NCBI RefSeq assembly: GCF_004769525.1
Contig: NZ_RQFT01000001.1
Span: 124,001 to 188,000, forward strand
Length of the DNA stretch: 64,000 bases
Direction: 5' to 3'
Source of the DNA: Leptospira bouyouniensis
GTDB lineage: Bacteria; Spirochaetota; Leptospiria; Leptospirales; Leptospiraceae
Part shown: piece by piece, positions 51,774 to 60,790 of the stretch
Layout of the letters: each line of letters opens with the position of its first letter
Position numbering within the stretch: the stretch's first letter is position 1
Translations under genes and position numbers: made by a program
The notes under the pieces: model-generated
What the model was told of the DNA's origin: nothing
Seen by the model: only the letters and a program-made list of their open reading frames with translations
Database searches by the model: none

Positions 51774-53003
51774 ATGCCAAAAAAACAAACCCAGAATGAT
51801 CAAAAAAGCTTATTTTCCCGTTTCATTTCGAATGATTCTGCCAACAATAGTTTATTCCTTTTGCTAATTGGGATCATTGGAATTCAAATGTATTTCGGAC
51901 ATGTCCTAGTAAACTACCGAATCCCCCTACAATTTTTTTTAATTAGCATATTAGCATTCTCTTTTTTTCGAATGATCGAAATCAAAAAAAACAGAGGCCA
52001 TCAAGACGAATCAAAGATAATCCAAACTGATCCAGTTCTGATGCTTTCCGGTTTAGGAATCGATATCTATGAATACTCAGAAAACCTTCTTGATACCTGC
52101 TCAGATTTACATAAGAGACTCGATTCTATCGGTGACCATATTATAGATTTAAATTTAAAAATCCGAACGACAGGAAATGATATTGATCGAGTTTACCAGA
52201 TTGTTTCTCAACTTGCAACGGAGGAAGTAAAGCTAATGGAAGCAGTTGGAAAAACTTCAGAGGAAATCAATATCATGTTTGATATAGTGAATATTGTCAT
52301 TGCAGAGATCCAAAGTCGGAACGAAACAATGGAAAATTTAGTCCATCTTAGCCAAGATGGAAGGAAAAAAGTAAATGATACCAATACAACCATACAAAGG
52401 ATCAGTGAATCCTCAGGGAACATTCTAAAACTCATTGATTTTATCAATGGTGTTTCCAAACAAACCAACTTACTTGCAATCAATGCTGCCATTGAAGCAA
52501 CTCATTCTGGTTCAGAGGGAAAAGGATTTACTGTCATTGCAGATGAAATCAAAAATTTATCAACATTGACTGCCAATAATGCAAAACAAATATCCAAAAT
52601 ATTAAATGAAAATGTAACAGACTACAAACGAGCGGAAAAATTAGGAATCGAATCTGGGAATGCCTTCCAATATATTGCAGGAGAGATCCATGTTGTACAC
52701 GGAACCATTGCAGAAGTTGTCCAATCTATCCAAGAATTAAAATCTCGAGGGGGTGCCATTCTCTCGAAAGCAAAAACATTGGATGATGTTGCCGAAAGAG
52801 TTCGTGATACATCAGGAGAAGTTTATGGAGAGATTGTTACAATCAATGGCAATTTGGATGAAATCCAAGCTTTATCCAATACAATCCAAAATGAATGTGA
52901 AGAAATTCGTTCTGCACAACAAGATATTTTAAAAACAACTGAAGTTTTAAGATCAAAAATCCAAAACATTCATCGTGCTACTGATAAAATACTCCTAGTT
53001 TAA
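51774..53003 (+). CDS. Methyl-accepting chemotaxis-like protein without a periplasmic sensor domain
   Basis: 409 residues. Two membrane segments (about 24-43 and 53-68) separated by only ~8 residues, so there is no outside ligand domain. The rest is a long cytoplasmic helical rod containing the conserved hairpin tip KQTNLLAINAAIEATHSGSEGKGFTVIADEIKNLS (about residues 227-262), which binds CheA/CheW in MCPs. It has no C-terminal tether peptide. A receptor of this kind must receive its input from the membrane or from cytoplasmic partners; the divergent coiled-coil/PYP operon is an attractive source. ATG 51774 has a weak upstream GGGAA. Confidence 0.85.
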   Translation: MPKKQTQNDQKSLFSRFISNDSANNSLFLLLIGIIGIQMYFGHVLVNYRIPLQFFLISILAFSFFRMIEIKKNRGHQDESKIIQTDPVLMLSGLGIDIYEYSENLLDTCSDLHKRLDSIGDHIIDLNLKIRTTGNDIDRVYQIVSQLATEEVKLMEAVGKTSEEINIMFDIVNIVIAEIQSRNETMENLVHLSQDGRKKVNDTNTTIQRISESSGNILKLIDFINGVSKQTNLLAINAAIEATHSGSEGKGFTVIADEIKNLSTLTANNAKQISKILNENVTDYKRAEKLGIESGNAFQYIAGEIHVVHGTIAEVVQSIQELKSRGGAILSKAKTLDDVAERVRDTSGEVYGEIVTINGNLDEIQALSNTIQNECEEIRSAQQDILKTTEVLRSKIQNIHRATDKILLV

Positions 53004-53051
53004 TACCGAAAACAAATAGACTGAATGTTCTACTAAAGAAAATATGGAAGA

Positions 53052-53546
53052 ATGAGAAATCGAGAAATTTTACTTAGCTACCAAGTGAATCCTTTGTGGA
53101 AATTTTTAGAAGAAACATATGGATTCGAACAAGCATTTCGTATGTTCAAACCATATGAAGGAGCCAACATCCTACCGAAATTAGTGGATGATAATACAAT
53201 GGTAGTTTCTATGCCTCTCATTTTATCGAATACAAATTATGTTGGAACACATTTTGGTGGTTCATTGTATTCAATGTGTGATCCTTTCTATATGTTTTTG
53301 CTGATGAAAAATCTTGGGAAGGATTATATGGTATGGGACAAAGGTGCAAATATTGACTTTGTCAAACCAGGTGAAGGGACAGTGACTGCAACGTTCCACT
53401 TACCCGATTCCGAATTCGCCGAGATCAAATCAATTTTACAAAAAGAGAAAAAAACAATTCGAACCTACGAAGTGTTGGTTCTTGGAGAAGATGGTAAAAC
53501 AGTCGCAAAAATCACAAAGGATCTGTATATCCGTAGACTTACTTGA
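53052..53546 (+). CDS. DUF4442 hotdog-fold protein
   Basis: 164 residues. The DUF4442 core STNYVGTHFGGSLYSMCDPFYMFLLM is recognisable, with a helix-rich start (WKFLEETYGFEQAFRMF) and the usual YEVLVLGEDGKTVAKI strands. This is a thioesterase-like hotdog fold; no function is established for the subfamily and the catalytic residues cannot be assigned. It begins 48 bases after the receptor gene on the same strand and may be in its transcript, though a link to chemotaxis is not expected. Confidence 0.78.
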   Translation: MRNREILLSYQVNPLWKFLEETYGFEQAFRMFKPYEGANILPKLVDDNTMVVSMPLILSNTNYVGTHFGGSLYSMCDPFYMFLLMKNLGKDYMVWDKGANIDFVKPGEGTVTATFHLPDSEFAEIKSILQKEKKTIRTYEVLVLGEDGKTVAKITKDLYIRRLT

Positions 53547-53620
53547 TTGTACACTGTTTTTAAAGATTACTTTATTGATGCGATAGAAAATCACCTAACT
53601 TTTGTTTGCCAAATTTTTGT

Positions 53621-55699
53621 TTAAAACTGAAACCTTCCGATTCCATCAAATTGTGATTTTGGTACTCTAAATTCCAGCTTGGATCTCGATTGGATTCGGA
53701 TATAACTGGCCCCTTTTGGAGCCTCACCTGACCATAAAAAACCATTTTTTGATTGGACAAAAAGTTCCTCTTTGATCCGAACCCGATCGTTATTATAAAA
53801 ATAAATTTCAACAAGTGATGATTGGGAATTCGTTTCTAAAAAAATTCGACCATTCCTGAGAGATTGGGATTCACTCATTTTCCATTCCCAAACTTTTCCA
53901 TGAAACTCATATTCATAATTTGGAGACTTCGGTGGGATCGTGTATGCAATTTGGTATTCTTTCAATTGATCTTTACGAAATTCAGATCCTATTCCATCAT
54001 CCAAAAATTTCTGTGAATCAAACAATGTATAGTTAAGAGGAAAACCTATGGAAAGGATAAGAAGTAATGTTGAAAACCATATTGTCTTTCTATATTTATC
54101 AAAACTAAGTGAAAATCCCGTACCTTTTTCACCGAGTAATACTAAGTAAAAACAAACAAAGGCTCCATCTGCATTTTGGATTTGTACTCCAAACAAAAAT
54201 GGAACGAGAAGTAAAATAGTTTGTTTCCATAGGCCTCTTTCCCAAAGAAAAATCCCAATGTAAAAAAGAAATATCACAGTACCAAAAATACCCAGTTCAT
54301 ACAGTATCCAATGGTAAAATGTTGGAGGGAAATCAACGAAAGGAATGATTGAATTGGAAGATAAATGAGTAGGAGAAAGTAAGTGTAGTGGGAATGTACC
54401 AATACCATTTCCCATCCAAGGATTTTCAATGATTCCCAGGTTACAAACTTTGATGAGTTCATATCGAACTAAATCTAAGTGTTGGAAAGCTGCACCGGGA
54501 TTTTCAGGGAAAGATTTGAGAAACAACATCACTCGTTTGGCCAAATCAACTAAGTACCACTCTTTTTTTACCAAACTGATCCCATACAGAAATAGACAAC
54601 CAAACACAGGTAATAGTATATAAATCCCAATCCTAATTAGGATTTTGTTTCTAGATGAGATAATCCAAAGGTCCGTTGTTAATTGGACAAATCCAACGGA
54701 TAAAAACACTCCCCATATTACCCAAAATGCCTTTCCTTGTTTTAGTCCAAGCCATGTGATGATAAGAATCGAAACAATCAATAGAAACAAACTAAATCTT
54801 TCTTTCGATTTTCGCCAAATATGCGTTAGTTTTGATATCCATAGAAACCCGATTACGGGCAAAATCCAAGATGTAGAGCCTGAATCTTGGAATAAACCTG
54901 TGGTTCGACCTGCGCTCACACTCAGATGAGTCCCCGTGGCAAAAAAATCTAAACTCCAAATTGATTGGATGCACATCACAAGGATGTTGATCCCAAATCC
55001 TAAGAATAGACCAAAACGAATTTGTTCTGATAAACTATCTTTGGAAGGTGTGGGCATTGATCTCTCTTCGGAAAAAAAATATAAACTTACAAGTAGGATG
55101 GGGACGAGGATTTTACAGGAAAGTCCCATCGCTTCACGGGAAGAAAGATTTGTGTAATATAAAAATTCTTGAATCCCAAGGCAAGTGAAAAGACCGACTC
55201 CCTGGTATTGTAAAAAACACAAAATAGTAAGGCATAAAAGGAAAAACAAAAATCCAAAATAAGTGGAATACCAAATGGGCTGATTGGACTTGCCAGTAGG
55301 ATTACGAATCATCCAATCAGTGATGATTTGTTCTGATTGTTTTGGTAGTGCAGTTTCATTTCTACCGAGTAACACAAGCAAGGTTTCTCTTAACCAAATC
55401 CCAAGGATTGAACCGAGGAATAAACCAACGAGTTGGTAAGATCCAACCATTGGCAAACCAGAAAGAAAGGGAAGCCTTACCATCGTAATGGCAGAAAGGC
55501 TTGTCCAGACTCTACCCCATTTCCTTTGGTAGATTTGTGGGAAAAATCCAAAGGCAAATTGTAAAAGGAATGAAGGGTAAAAAATATCCTTCGGAACTGG
55601 CTCTACGTACCTGTGTAAGTTCCAAACGAGAAAACTCGCGCAAAAGAAAAATACTAAGTCTATAATGGGTAAGGAACGTAACCGGTCTAAAAAACTCAC
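53621..55699 (-). CDS. O-antigen ligase/polymerase-like (Wzy_C/WaaL) membrane protein
   Basis: 692 residues with about 12 membrane segments in the first ~530. The C-terminal third of the membrane part carries NPWMGNGIGTFPLHLL in an outside loop and later YHWILYELGIFGTVIFLFYIGIFL, the pattern of the Wzy/WaaL family that polymerises or ligates lipid-linked glycans. The last ~150 residues are a soluble, probably outside, beta-rich domain (VAWEWKMSES-type HGKVWEWKMSES, IRIQSRSKLEFRV), which is an uncommon addition. It stands alone on the minus strand; an unrelated 80-residue frame on the same strand is only its shadow. Confidence 0.72.
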   Translation of the reverse strand: MSFLDRLRSLPIIDLVFFFCASFLVWNLHRYVEPVPKDIFYPSFLLQFAFGFFPQIYQRKWGRVWTSLSAITMVRLPFLSGLPMVGSYQLVGLFLGSILGIWLRETLLVLLGRNETALPKQSEQIITDWMIRNPTGKSNQPIWYSTYFGFLFFLLCLTILCFLQYQGVGLFTCLGIQEFLYYTNLSSREAMGLSCKILVPILLVSLYFFSEERSMPTPSKDSLSEQIRFGLFLGFGINILVMCIQSIWSLDFFATGTHLSVSAGRTTGLFQDSGSTSWILPVIGFLWISKLTHIWRKSKERFSLFLLIVSILIITWLGLKQGKAFWVIWGVFLSVGFVQLTTDLWIISSRNKILIRIGIYILLPVFGCLFLYGISLVKKEWYLVDLAKRVMLFLKSFPENPGAAFQHLDLVRYELIKVCNLGIIENPWMGNGIGTFPLHLLSPTHLSSNSIIPFVDFPPTFYHWILYELGIFGTVIFLFYIGIFLWERGLWKQTILLLVPFLFGVQIQNADGAFVCFYLVLLGEKGTGFSLSFDKYRKTIWFSTLLLILSIGFPLNYTLFDSQKFLDDGIGSEFRKDQLKEYQIAYTIPPKSPNYEYEFHGKVWEWKMSESQSLRNGRIFLETNSQSSLVEIYFYNNDRVRIKEELFVQSKNGFLWSGEAPKGASYIRIQSRSKLEFRVPKSQFDGIGRFQF

Positions 55700-55785
55700 G
55701 ATAGAAAGAGTTTAAGGAATGGTATGGCGAATCAATAGTATTTTAAAGGGAAAAAGAGAATTCGGTATTTGGGAAAGAAAGGATT

Positions 55786-55823
55786 AAAAAAGGACTTATC
55801 GATTCTCTCTAGTCGAGAGAATC
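55786..55823 (-). terminator. Terminator at the end of the DksA-like gene
   Basis: gattctctc (55801-55809) and gagagaatc (55815-55823) form a perfect 9-bp stem with a five-base loop. On the minus strand a run of six T follows nine bases later. The stem includes the last codons of the gene and its stop codon, so translation and hairpin formation overlap. Confidence 0.6.
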
Positions 55824-56273
55824 TACGTCCATCCCTGTGGTTGGGTACGCCGAGAGGGAATCCATTCGGTAACCACCAGCACGGTTGCGGCTTTTTGCCA
55901 TTTGTTCCGCAAATTCCACAGTGAATCTTGTCCACGGGATCGCTTTGAGTCTAGCGAGAGGGATTTTTTTCTTAGTCCCTTCACAGATCCCATAGGTTCC
56001 GTTGTCAATTTTTTCTAACGCGAGTTCAATCTCACGAAGAGTCTCAATTTCGTTTTCAGTCAAAACAGAAGTGAGGGCTTCTGAGTTGAGTTCGGATGCG
56101 ATATCTGCAATATCTCCCATTTCCTTAAGGCCAGAAGGAGAACTTGTGTCTTCCCACTGGTTGAGTTTGATGAGAAGAGATTCTTTTTTCTCTTGGAGGA
56201 GCTCACGCACCTCTTCGATGAACTTCTTGTCGACTCCCTTTTCGGCGGAGGATTTTGCAGCTGGTTTCGGCAT
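55809..56273 (-). CDS. DksA/TraR-like regulator lacking the zinc-binding cysteines
   Basis: From ATG 56273 (MPKPAAKSS) the protein has 154 residues; AAGGA five bases upstream, overlapping the rpmG stop, supports this start over ATG 56330. A coiled-coil hairpin (KKFIEEVRELLQEKKESLLIKLNQWEDTS ... SEALTSVLTENEIETLREIELALEKIDNGTYG) leads into the DksA C-terminal domain ICEGTKKKIPLARLKAIPW. Of the four zinc cysteines of E. coli DksA only the first remains: the others read Thr, Thr and Phe. Such Cys-poor DksA/TraR proteins bind RNA polymerase through the secondary channel and may have zinc-independent roles. Co-transcribed with rpmG. Confidence 0.82.
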   Translation of the reverse strand: MPKPAAKSSAEKGVDKKFIEEVRELLQEKKESLLIKLNQWEDTSSPSGLKEMGDIADIASELNSEALTSVLTENEIETLREIELALEKIDNGTYGICEGTKKKIPLARLKAIPWTRFTVEFAEQMAKSRNRAGGYRMDSLSAYPTTGMDVDSLD

Positions 56274-56281
56274 CTTATTCC

Positions 56282-56443
56282 TTAGACTTTGGATTCCTTG
56301 TGATCCGTATGAGATTTGCAGAATTTGCAATATTTTTTTGTCACAAGTTTTTCCGACTTTGTCTTTTTGTTTTTAGTCTGGAAGTAATTTGACCGCCCAG
56401 GTATCGCACATGGGACACAGGTTAGTTTTATGATTTCTCTCAT
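56282..56443 (-). CDS. rpmG: 50S ribosomal protein L33 (zinc-binding type)
   Basis: 53 residues, too short for usual ORF thresholds but unambiguous: MREIIKLTCVPCAIPGRSNY, then FQTKNKKTKSEKL and the closing KKYCKFCKSHTDHKE. The pairs C9/C12 and C39/C42 form the zinc ribbon of the C+ type of L33. It is the first gene of a two-gene unit: its TAA (56282-56284) is eight bases before the DksA-like ATG. Start ATG 56443 has no clear ribosome-binding site. Length and sequence match the family. Confidence 0.94.
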   Translation of the reverse strand: MREIIKLTCVPCAIPGRSNYFQTKNKKTKSEKLVTKKYCKFCKSHTDHKESKV

Positions 56444-56477
56444 AATTTATGCCATGACGTACCGACCCCATATATAG

Positions 56478-57422
56478 TCAATTCACAATAGCGGGTTTTT
56501 TCATCTCCTTTCTAAAATAGGTCGCAAAGAGACTTCCGAGGAGAGAATGAGTGAGGCTCGAAAGTGCGCTCGGGATCGCTGTGTTTGGGTCAAGGAAGTG
56601 AGTCTTAGCGAGAACGGCACCAAGACCTGAGTTTTGCATCCCCACCTCAATGGATATGGTTTGGGAAATTTTCGTATCCCGAGTGAGGACCCAGGCGAAA
56701 AAACCTCCCAGTCCAAACCCTCCTAAATGTAGGCAAATCACGGCAAAAAAGATCCTGAAGTCAGAAGAAAGGATGGTCTCTTTCCCACTGGCGATGATAG
56801 AAGCCACAATCAAGGCGATGAGGAGTACAGAAAGTACGGGGAATAGGTCTTTTGTCAGTTCCGTGACTTTCGGAAAAAATGATTTAAAAAGAAGTCCAAG
56901 TCCTACTGGCACAAGGATCACTTGGAAAGTGGTCAATACAAGACCTAGTCGGTCAATTTCCAACCGACTGCCAATGAAGAAGGCAACTAGTAATGGCGTG
57001 AATACGATTCCAAGGATGGTTGATACGGAAGTTAAGGTGACACTGAGTGGAACGTTGGCCTTTGCAAGGAAAGTTATCACATTGGACGCAGTACCTCCAG
57101 GACAACAAGAGACAAGAATCAGTCCGACAGCATAAGCTTCGGGTAAGTAAAACCAATACCCGAGTAGATAACCTAACACTGGCATAATGGAATATTGCAA
57201 ACAAGTCCCGATAAGGATTGGCTTTGGTTGTTTGAAAATCCGAATGAAATCATTCACTTCAAGTGATAATCCCATCCCCAGCATGATAAGACCTAAACTA
57301 TAGGTAATCCACGGACCTTTAAACCACACAATCCATTCTGGAATTAAAAATCCAACACCTGCAATCAAAAGTAAAACAAGTGGGAAGGCATTTACAATTT
57401 GTTTGGCAATTCGACTATACAC
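56478..57422 (-). CDS. BASS-family (bile acid:sodium symporter-like) transporter
   Basis: 314 residues with about nine or ten membrane segments. The inverted-repeat family shows crossover signatures: VSCCPGGTASNVITFLAKAN in the first half and ISIEVGMQNSGLGAVLA in the second. These are sodium-coupled carriers of organic anions such as bile acids, pantoate or sulphonates; the substrate is not determinable here. Monocistronic, 34 bases before rpmG on the same strand, but without an obvious coupling to it. Confidence 0.88.
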   Translation of the reverse strand: MYSRIAKQIVNAFPLVLLLIAGVGFLIPEWIVWFKGPWITYSLGLIMLGMGLSLEVNDFIRIFKQPKPILIGTCLQYSIMPVLGYLLGYWFYLPEAYAVGLILVSCCPGGTASNVITFLAKANVPLSVTLTSVSTILGIVFTPLLVAFFIGSRLEIDRLGLVLTTFQVILVPVGLGLLFKSFFPKVTELTKDLFPVLSVLLIALIVASIIASGKETILSSDFRIFFAVICLHLGGFGLGGFFAWVLTRDTKISQTISIEVGMQNSGLGAVLAKTHFLDPNTAIPSALSSLTHSLLGSLFATYFRKEMKKPAIVN

Positions 57423-57497
57423 TAAAATTTAAACATTTCCTAACAAAGTTAACATGATATAGAATGAAGGGTCTCCACAAAACTATGATACTTCCCT

Positions 57498-58700
57498 TTA
57501 CTCCTTTTCCAAGTAGGATTGTAGGTTGGCTTTCACACGAAGAACATGTTCCCTTTCAATTCCAATATGAGGTGCCATCCGAAGTCTACCCAACCGAACA
57601 GCGGTGATGATTCCATTTTGTTTCAAGTAGGATTGGATCACTTCTGGTTGGAATTTTTTTGGGTCTTTATGACCAGTGATGGCAAGAATCCCTGTTTTCA
57701 CTTGAGGGAACAAATCTGATTCCAAGGTAAATCCTAATTCATGGAGTGAATCCTTTAACATCCCCGCGACTTCATAAATCCTTTCCTGTACACGTTCGAA
57801 ACCGAGAGTCGATAACATTTTTAGAGATGCGAAAAAATAAATCCAATCATTGAAGTTGATTGTACTTTGTTCAAATTGTTCGGCAGCTGGTTTCCATTCG
57901 TCCCGGTAGGGAAAATAATTGGAGTCGTTGACAACACTTGCTTGTCCTTTAAAAATCAATTGGAATCCTTTCGATTCTTCTTTGGAAATATAAATCACCC
58001 CAAGCCCCAGTGGACCAAGTAACCATTTCCAAGCAGCAAACGCACAGAAGGCGACTTTAATTTTAGAAAAATCCATAGGAATATGGCCAACGGCTTGGCT
58101 CCCATCAATGACAAGTTTGGTTCCGTGATTTTCACAAAGTTTGGAAACTGCATACATATCAAAAACCACACCAGTGCACCAGTGAACAGGCGATAGGCTA
58201 AGAAGAAACACATCCTTTTTATCCAATTCATATTTTAAGTTTTCTAAAAACTCATCGGGAGTGTTCCCTACTTTCACAAATGATAGAGAAACACCTTTGG
58301 ATTGCCAATGTTCCCAAGGGTAAACATTACTTGGGTATTCATTTTCCAAAACTAGAATCCGTTTGCCTTTGGGGATTTGGATGCTATGAGAATACAAGTT
58401 CATCCCCTCACTTGTGTTATGTACGATCCCGATTTCAGAAGGATCACAGTGTAAAATCTGAGAGAGGTAGTTACGAATTTCTTTTTTGATAAAGGGTTCA
58501 GAAAAATTGGGGGTAAAAATTCCTACCCTCGCATACTCGTTTAAGTATACGTTTAACATTTCAATGGCATAAGTAGATACAGGAGTGGTACCACAGTAAT
58601 TTAACCAAACCGACTCTTTTTGTACGGGGAAATATTCGGAAATACCGTCCCAATTTGGGAAATTCGGGAAGGTAGGGAAAACAGATGGAGTTTCAGACAT
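57498..58700 (-). CDS. Class V aminotransferase-fold PLP enzyme
   Basis: 400 residues of the cysteine-desulfurase/isopenicillin-epimerase superfamily. The fold start is WLNYCGTTPVS, the PLP ring Asp is in VIDGSQAVGH, and the Schiff-base Lys is in AFAAWKWLLGPLGLG. The C-terminal domain ends RLRMAPHIGIERE, with the Arg that binds the substrate carboxylate. There is no Cys-containing loop as in IscS and no SufU neighbour, so a desulfurase role is unlikely; epimerase-like or aminotransferase chemistry is more probable. Divergent from alr with 55 bases between. Confidence 0.82.
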   Translation of the reverse strand: MSETPSVFPTFPNFPNWDGISEYFPVQKESVWLNYCGTTPVSTYAIEMLNVYLNEYARVGIFTPNFSEPFIKKEIRNYLSQILHCDPSEIGIVHNTSEGMNLYSHSIQIPKGKRILVLENEYPSNVYPWEHWQSKGVSLSFVKVGNTPDEFLENLKYELDKKDVFLLSLSPVHWCTGVVFDMYAVSKLCENHGTKLVIDGSQAVGHIPMDFSKIKVAFCAFAAWKWLLGPLGLGVIYISKEESKGFQLIFKGQASVVNDSNYFPYRDEWKPAAEQFEQSTINFNDWIYFFASLKMLSTLGFERVQERIYEVAGMLKDSLHELGFTLESDLFPQVKTGILAITGHKDPKKFQPEVIQSYLKQNGIITAVRLGRLRMAPHIGIEREHVLRVKANLQSYLEKE

Positions 58701-58755
58701 GTAAAAATAGAAATATCTGAAGCGACAGAAGAGAAAAGTAAAAAAAAATGGGACC

Positions 58756-59886
58756 GTGCAATCTTCTCGGATTTACCTCTCTCGTTCTGCCTTTAGCCAT
58801 AACATTGCTCTTTTTCGCAAACTCATTGGACCCAAAACAAAATTCACAGCCATCGTCAAGTCAAACGCTTACGGCCATGGACTACTTGCCACTGCTTCCA
58901 TTGCCCTGGATGCAGGAGCAGATTATTTAGGGGTGAACTCACTTGAAGAAGCACTTTCGATTCGCCGCGTATTCCCCAAGACCACCATTCTCATCATGGG
59001 AAGTATTCCCAATTTAGCAGAACGAAAAGCAGAGCTAGCTGATGAAAACTTTTGGGTACTTGTCTCAAGGGTGGAAGAGATGGAGATTTTGGCAAAACTT
59101 TCTCCCACTCCCAAAATCCATTTGAAGGTGGACACGGGGATGAGCCGTCTTGGAATCCCACACCAAAATGCCGAGGTGATTGCAAAAGAGATTTCAGAAA
59201 AAAAGCTCCCTCTTTCAGGTATCGCTACCCACTTTGCAAGTACTGAAGATTTCACTGAACATAGCCATTCCATGTTACAATTGGGAAATTTCCAAGATGC
59301 CATTGATACATTCGCTAAACACGGGTTTATCGATCTAATTTGCCATTGTGCCTCATCTGCATCGGCGATGTTGTTTTCAGAAGCAAGGATGGACCTTGTC
59401 CGCGTTGGGATTTCGCTTTATGGACTTTGGCCCAGTCTCGAAACCAAACTTTCACTTTCTCTTATGAAAAAAGATGTAGGTATGTTGAAACCTGCACTTT
59501 CTTGGAAAACCCAAATACAACACATCCAAAATTTAAATCCAGGAACCTTTGTTGGATACGGATCAACATTTAAAACCACTCATGAAACAAAACTGGCGGT
59601 TATTCCTGTTGGTTATTATGAAGGTCTTGATCGAAAATTATCAAACAATGGTTATATGTTGATTCATGGGGAACGAGCAAAAATTCTAGGTAGAATTTGC
59701 ATGAATATGACAATGCTCGATATCACCCATATCCCAGATGCTAAAATTGGTGACGATGTTGTGATTTTAGGAAAATCTGGGAACGAAGTGATCTCTGCTG
59801 ATGACCATGCCACTTGGACTGGAACTATCAATTATGAAGTCGTAACAAAAATTTTGGGATCCTTCCCTCGTATTATAGAAGACTAG
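58756..59886 (+). CDS. alr: Alanine racemase
   Basis: PLP enzyme that supplies D-alanine for peptidoglycan. 376 residues with the PLP Lys35 in AIVKSNAYGHG, the TIM-barrel signature LKVDTGMSRLGI, RVGISLYG, and the C-terminal Tyr in GYGSTFKTTHETKLAVIPVGY. The start is GTG 58756, near-immediate to the first conserved residues; no strong ribosome-binding site is present. An alpha/beta hydrolase gene follows after eight bases and is probably in the same transcript. Confidence 0.94.
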   Translation: MQSSRIYLSRSAFSHNIALFRKLIGPKTKFTAIVKSNAYGHGLLATASIALDAGADYLGVNSLEEALSIRRVFPKTTILIMGSIPNLAERKAELADENFWVLVSRVEEMEILAKLSPTPKIHLKVDTGMSRLGIPHQNAEVIAKEISEKKLPLSGIATHFASTEDFTEHSHSMLQLGNFQDAIDTFAKHGFIDLICHCASSASAMLFSEARMDLVRVGISLYGLWPSLETKLSLSLMKKDVGMLKPALSWKTQIQHIQNLNPGTFVGYGSTFKTTHETKLAVIPVGYYEGLDRKLSNNGYMLIHGERAKILGRICMNMTMLDITHIPDAKIGDDVVILGKSGNEVISADDHATWTGTINYEVVTKILGSFPRIIED

Positions 59887-59894
59887 AGGACCTT

Positions 59895-60788
59895 ATGTCA
59901 GAAAGACAAACATACAATTGGAAAAATCATAGATTAACCTATGTTAGGCATAAATCTCTGAATCCAAAATCCAAAGAAGTTATAGTTCTTGTTGGGGGAT
60001 GGTGTTCTGCCGCTGGGTACTGGGGGTTAAACATTCCTTTTTTTCGAACATTGGGAGATGTCATCGAACTTGACTTAGTTGGACATTACCCAGCAGAAAT
60101 TTTTGACCAAAAAAAAGGCCTTACCTTACAAGATTTTTTAGAAACCCAAGCCCAAGGGATTTGGGCTTCCGCAGGTGAAAAAGACATCACCCTCGTGGGC
60201 CATTCGACAGGTGGAATGGCGGTCCTTGCTATCGCATCTCTTTTTCCTCAACGCATCAAACAAGTGATTGCGATTGCTCCTTATGTACATGGACCGGTCC
60301 CTGGGATTTTGAAGATTGGAGTTGTCGGACTCCGTGCGAACTTAGGATCTTTTTTTGACTTTGGTTTTAAAATTGGAAAGTCGTTACCCAAAGCCTTACA
60401 AATTGGGTTTTCCTATGGCGTCTATGATTCCGCTGCTTTTCATGCAAGAGAAGACATCAAACAATTCCTCAAAGAATACAACCCTCAATTTGAATGCCTA
60501 AACCCAAGGCAAATTTTAATGATCCTTGAGATGCTTGATCGCACAGATATACGACCCATTGTATTTGGAAACCAAGTGCCAACGCTCATCATGCGAGGTG
60601 AAGAGGATCCTATCATCCCAGGAAAAGATGTGATGGAATTGGAACGCACTACTCCTCATGTGAAAGCAGTGTTATTTTCTGAATGTGGACATTTTGTACA
60701 CATGGAAAAACAAAAAGCAGCTGAAAAGGTGATGAAAGATTTTCTTTTAATGAAAAAATCTTCCACGACTAAAAAATCATTTTTTTAA
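59895..60788 (+). CDS. Alpha/beta hydrolase
   Basis: 297 residues with the nucleophile elbow VGHSTGGMAVLA, the acid in RGEEDPIIPG and the base in ECGHFVHMEK; the oxyanion region is LVGGWCSAAGYWG. It is a generic alpha/beta hydrolase of unknown substrate, cytoplasmic by sequence. The gene lies eight bases after alr and ends in a Lys/Ser-rich tail two bases from the stop of the convergent nitrilase gene. Nothing ties it to cell-wall synthesis except position. Confidence 0.85.
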   Translation: MSERQTYNWKNHRLTYVRHKSLNPKSKEVIVLVGGWCSAAGYWGLNIPFFRTLGDVIELDLVGHYPAEIFDQKKGLTLQDFLETQAQGIWASAGEKDITLVGHSTGGMAVLAIASLFPQRIKQVIAIAPYVHGPVPGILKIGVVGLRANLGSFFDFGFKIGKSLPKALQIGFSYGVYDSAAFHAREDIKQFLKEYNPQFECLNPRQILMILEMLDRTDIRPIVFGNQVPTLIMRGEEDPIIPGKDVMELERTTPHVKAVLFSECGHFVHMEKQKAAEKVMKDFLLMKKSSTTKKSFF

Positions 60789-60790
60789 AT

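Noticed and set aside
53572..53814. 80-residue minus-strand frame at the end of the O-antigen-ligase-like gene
   Set aside because: Same strand but another frame within the C-terminal domain; no start signal.
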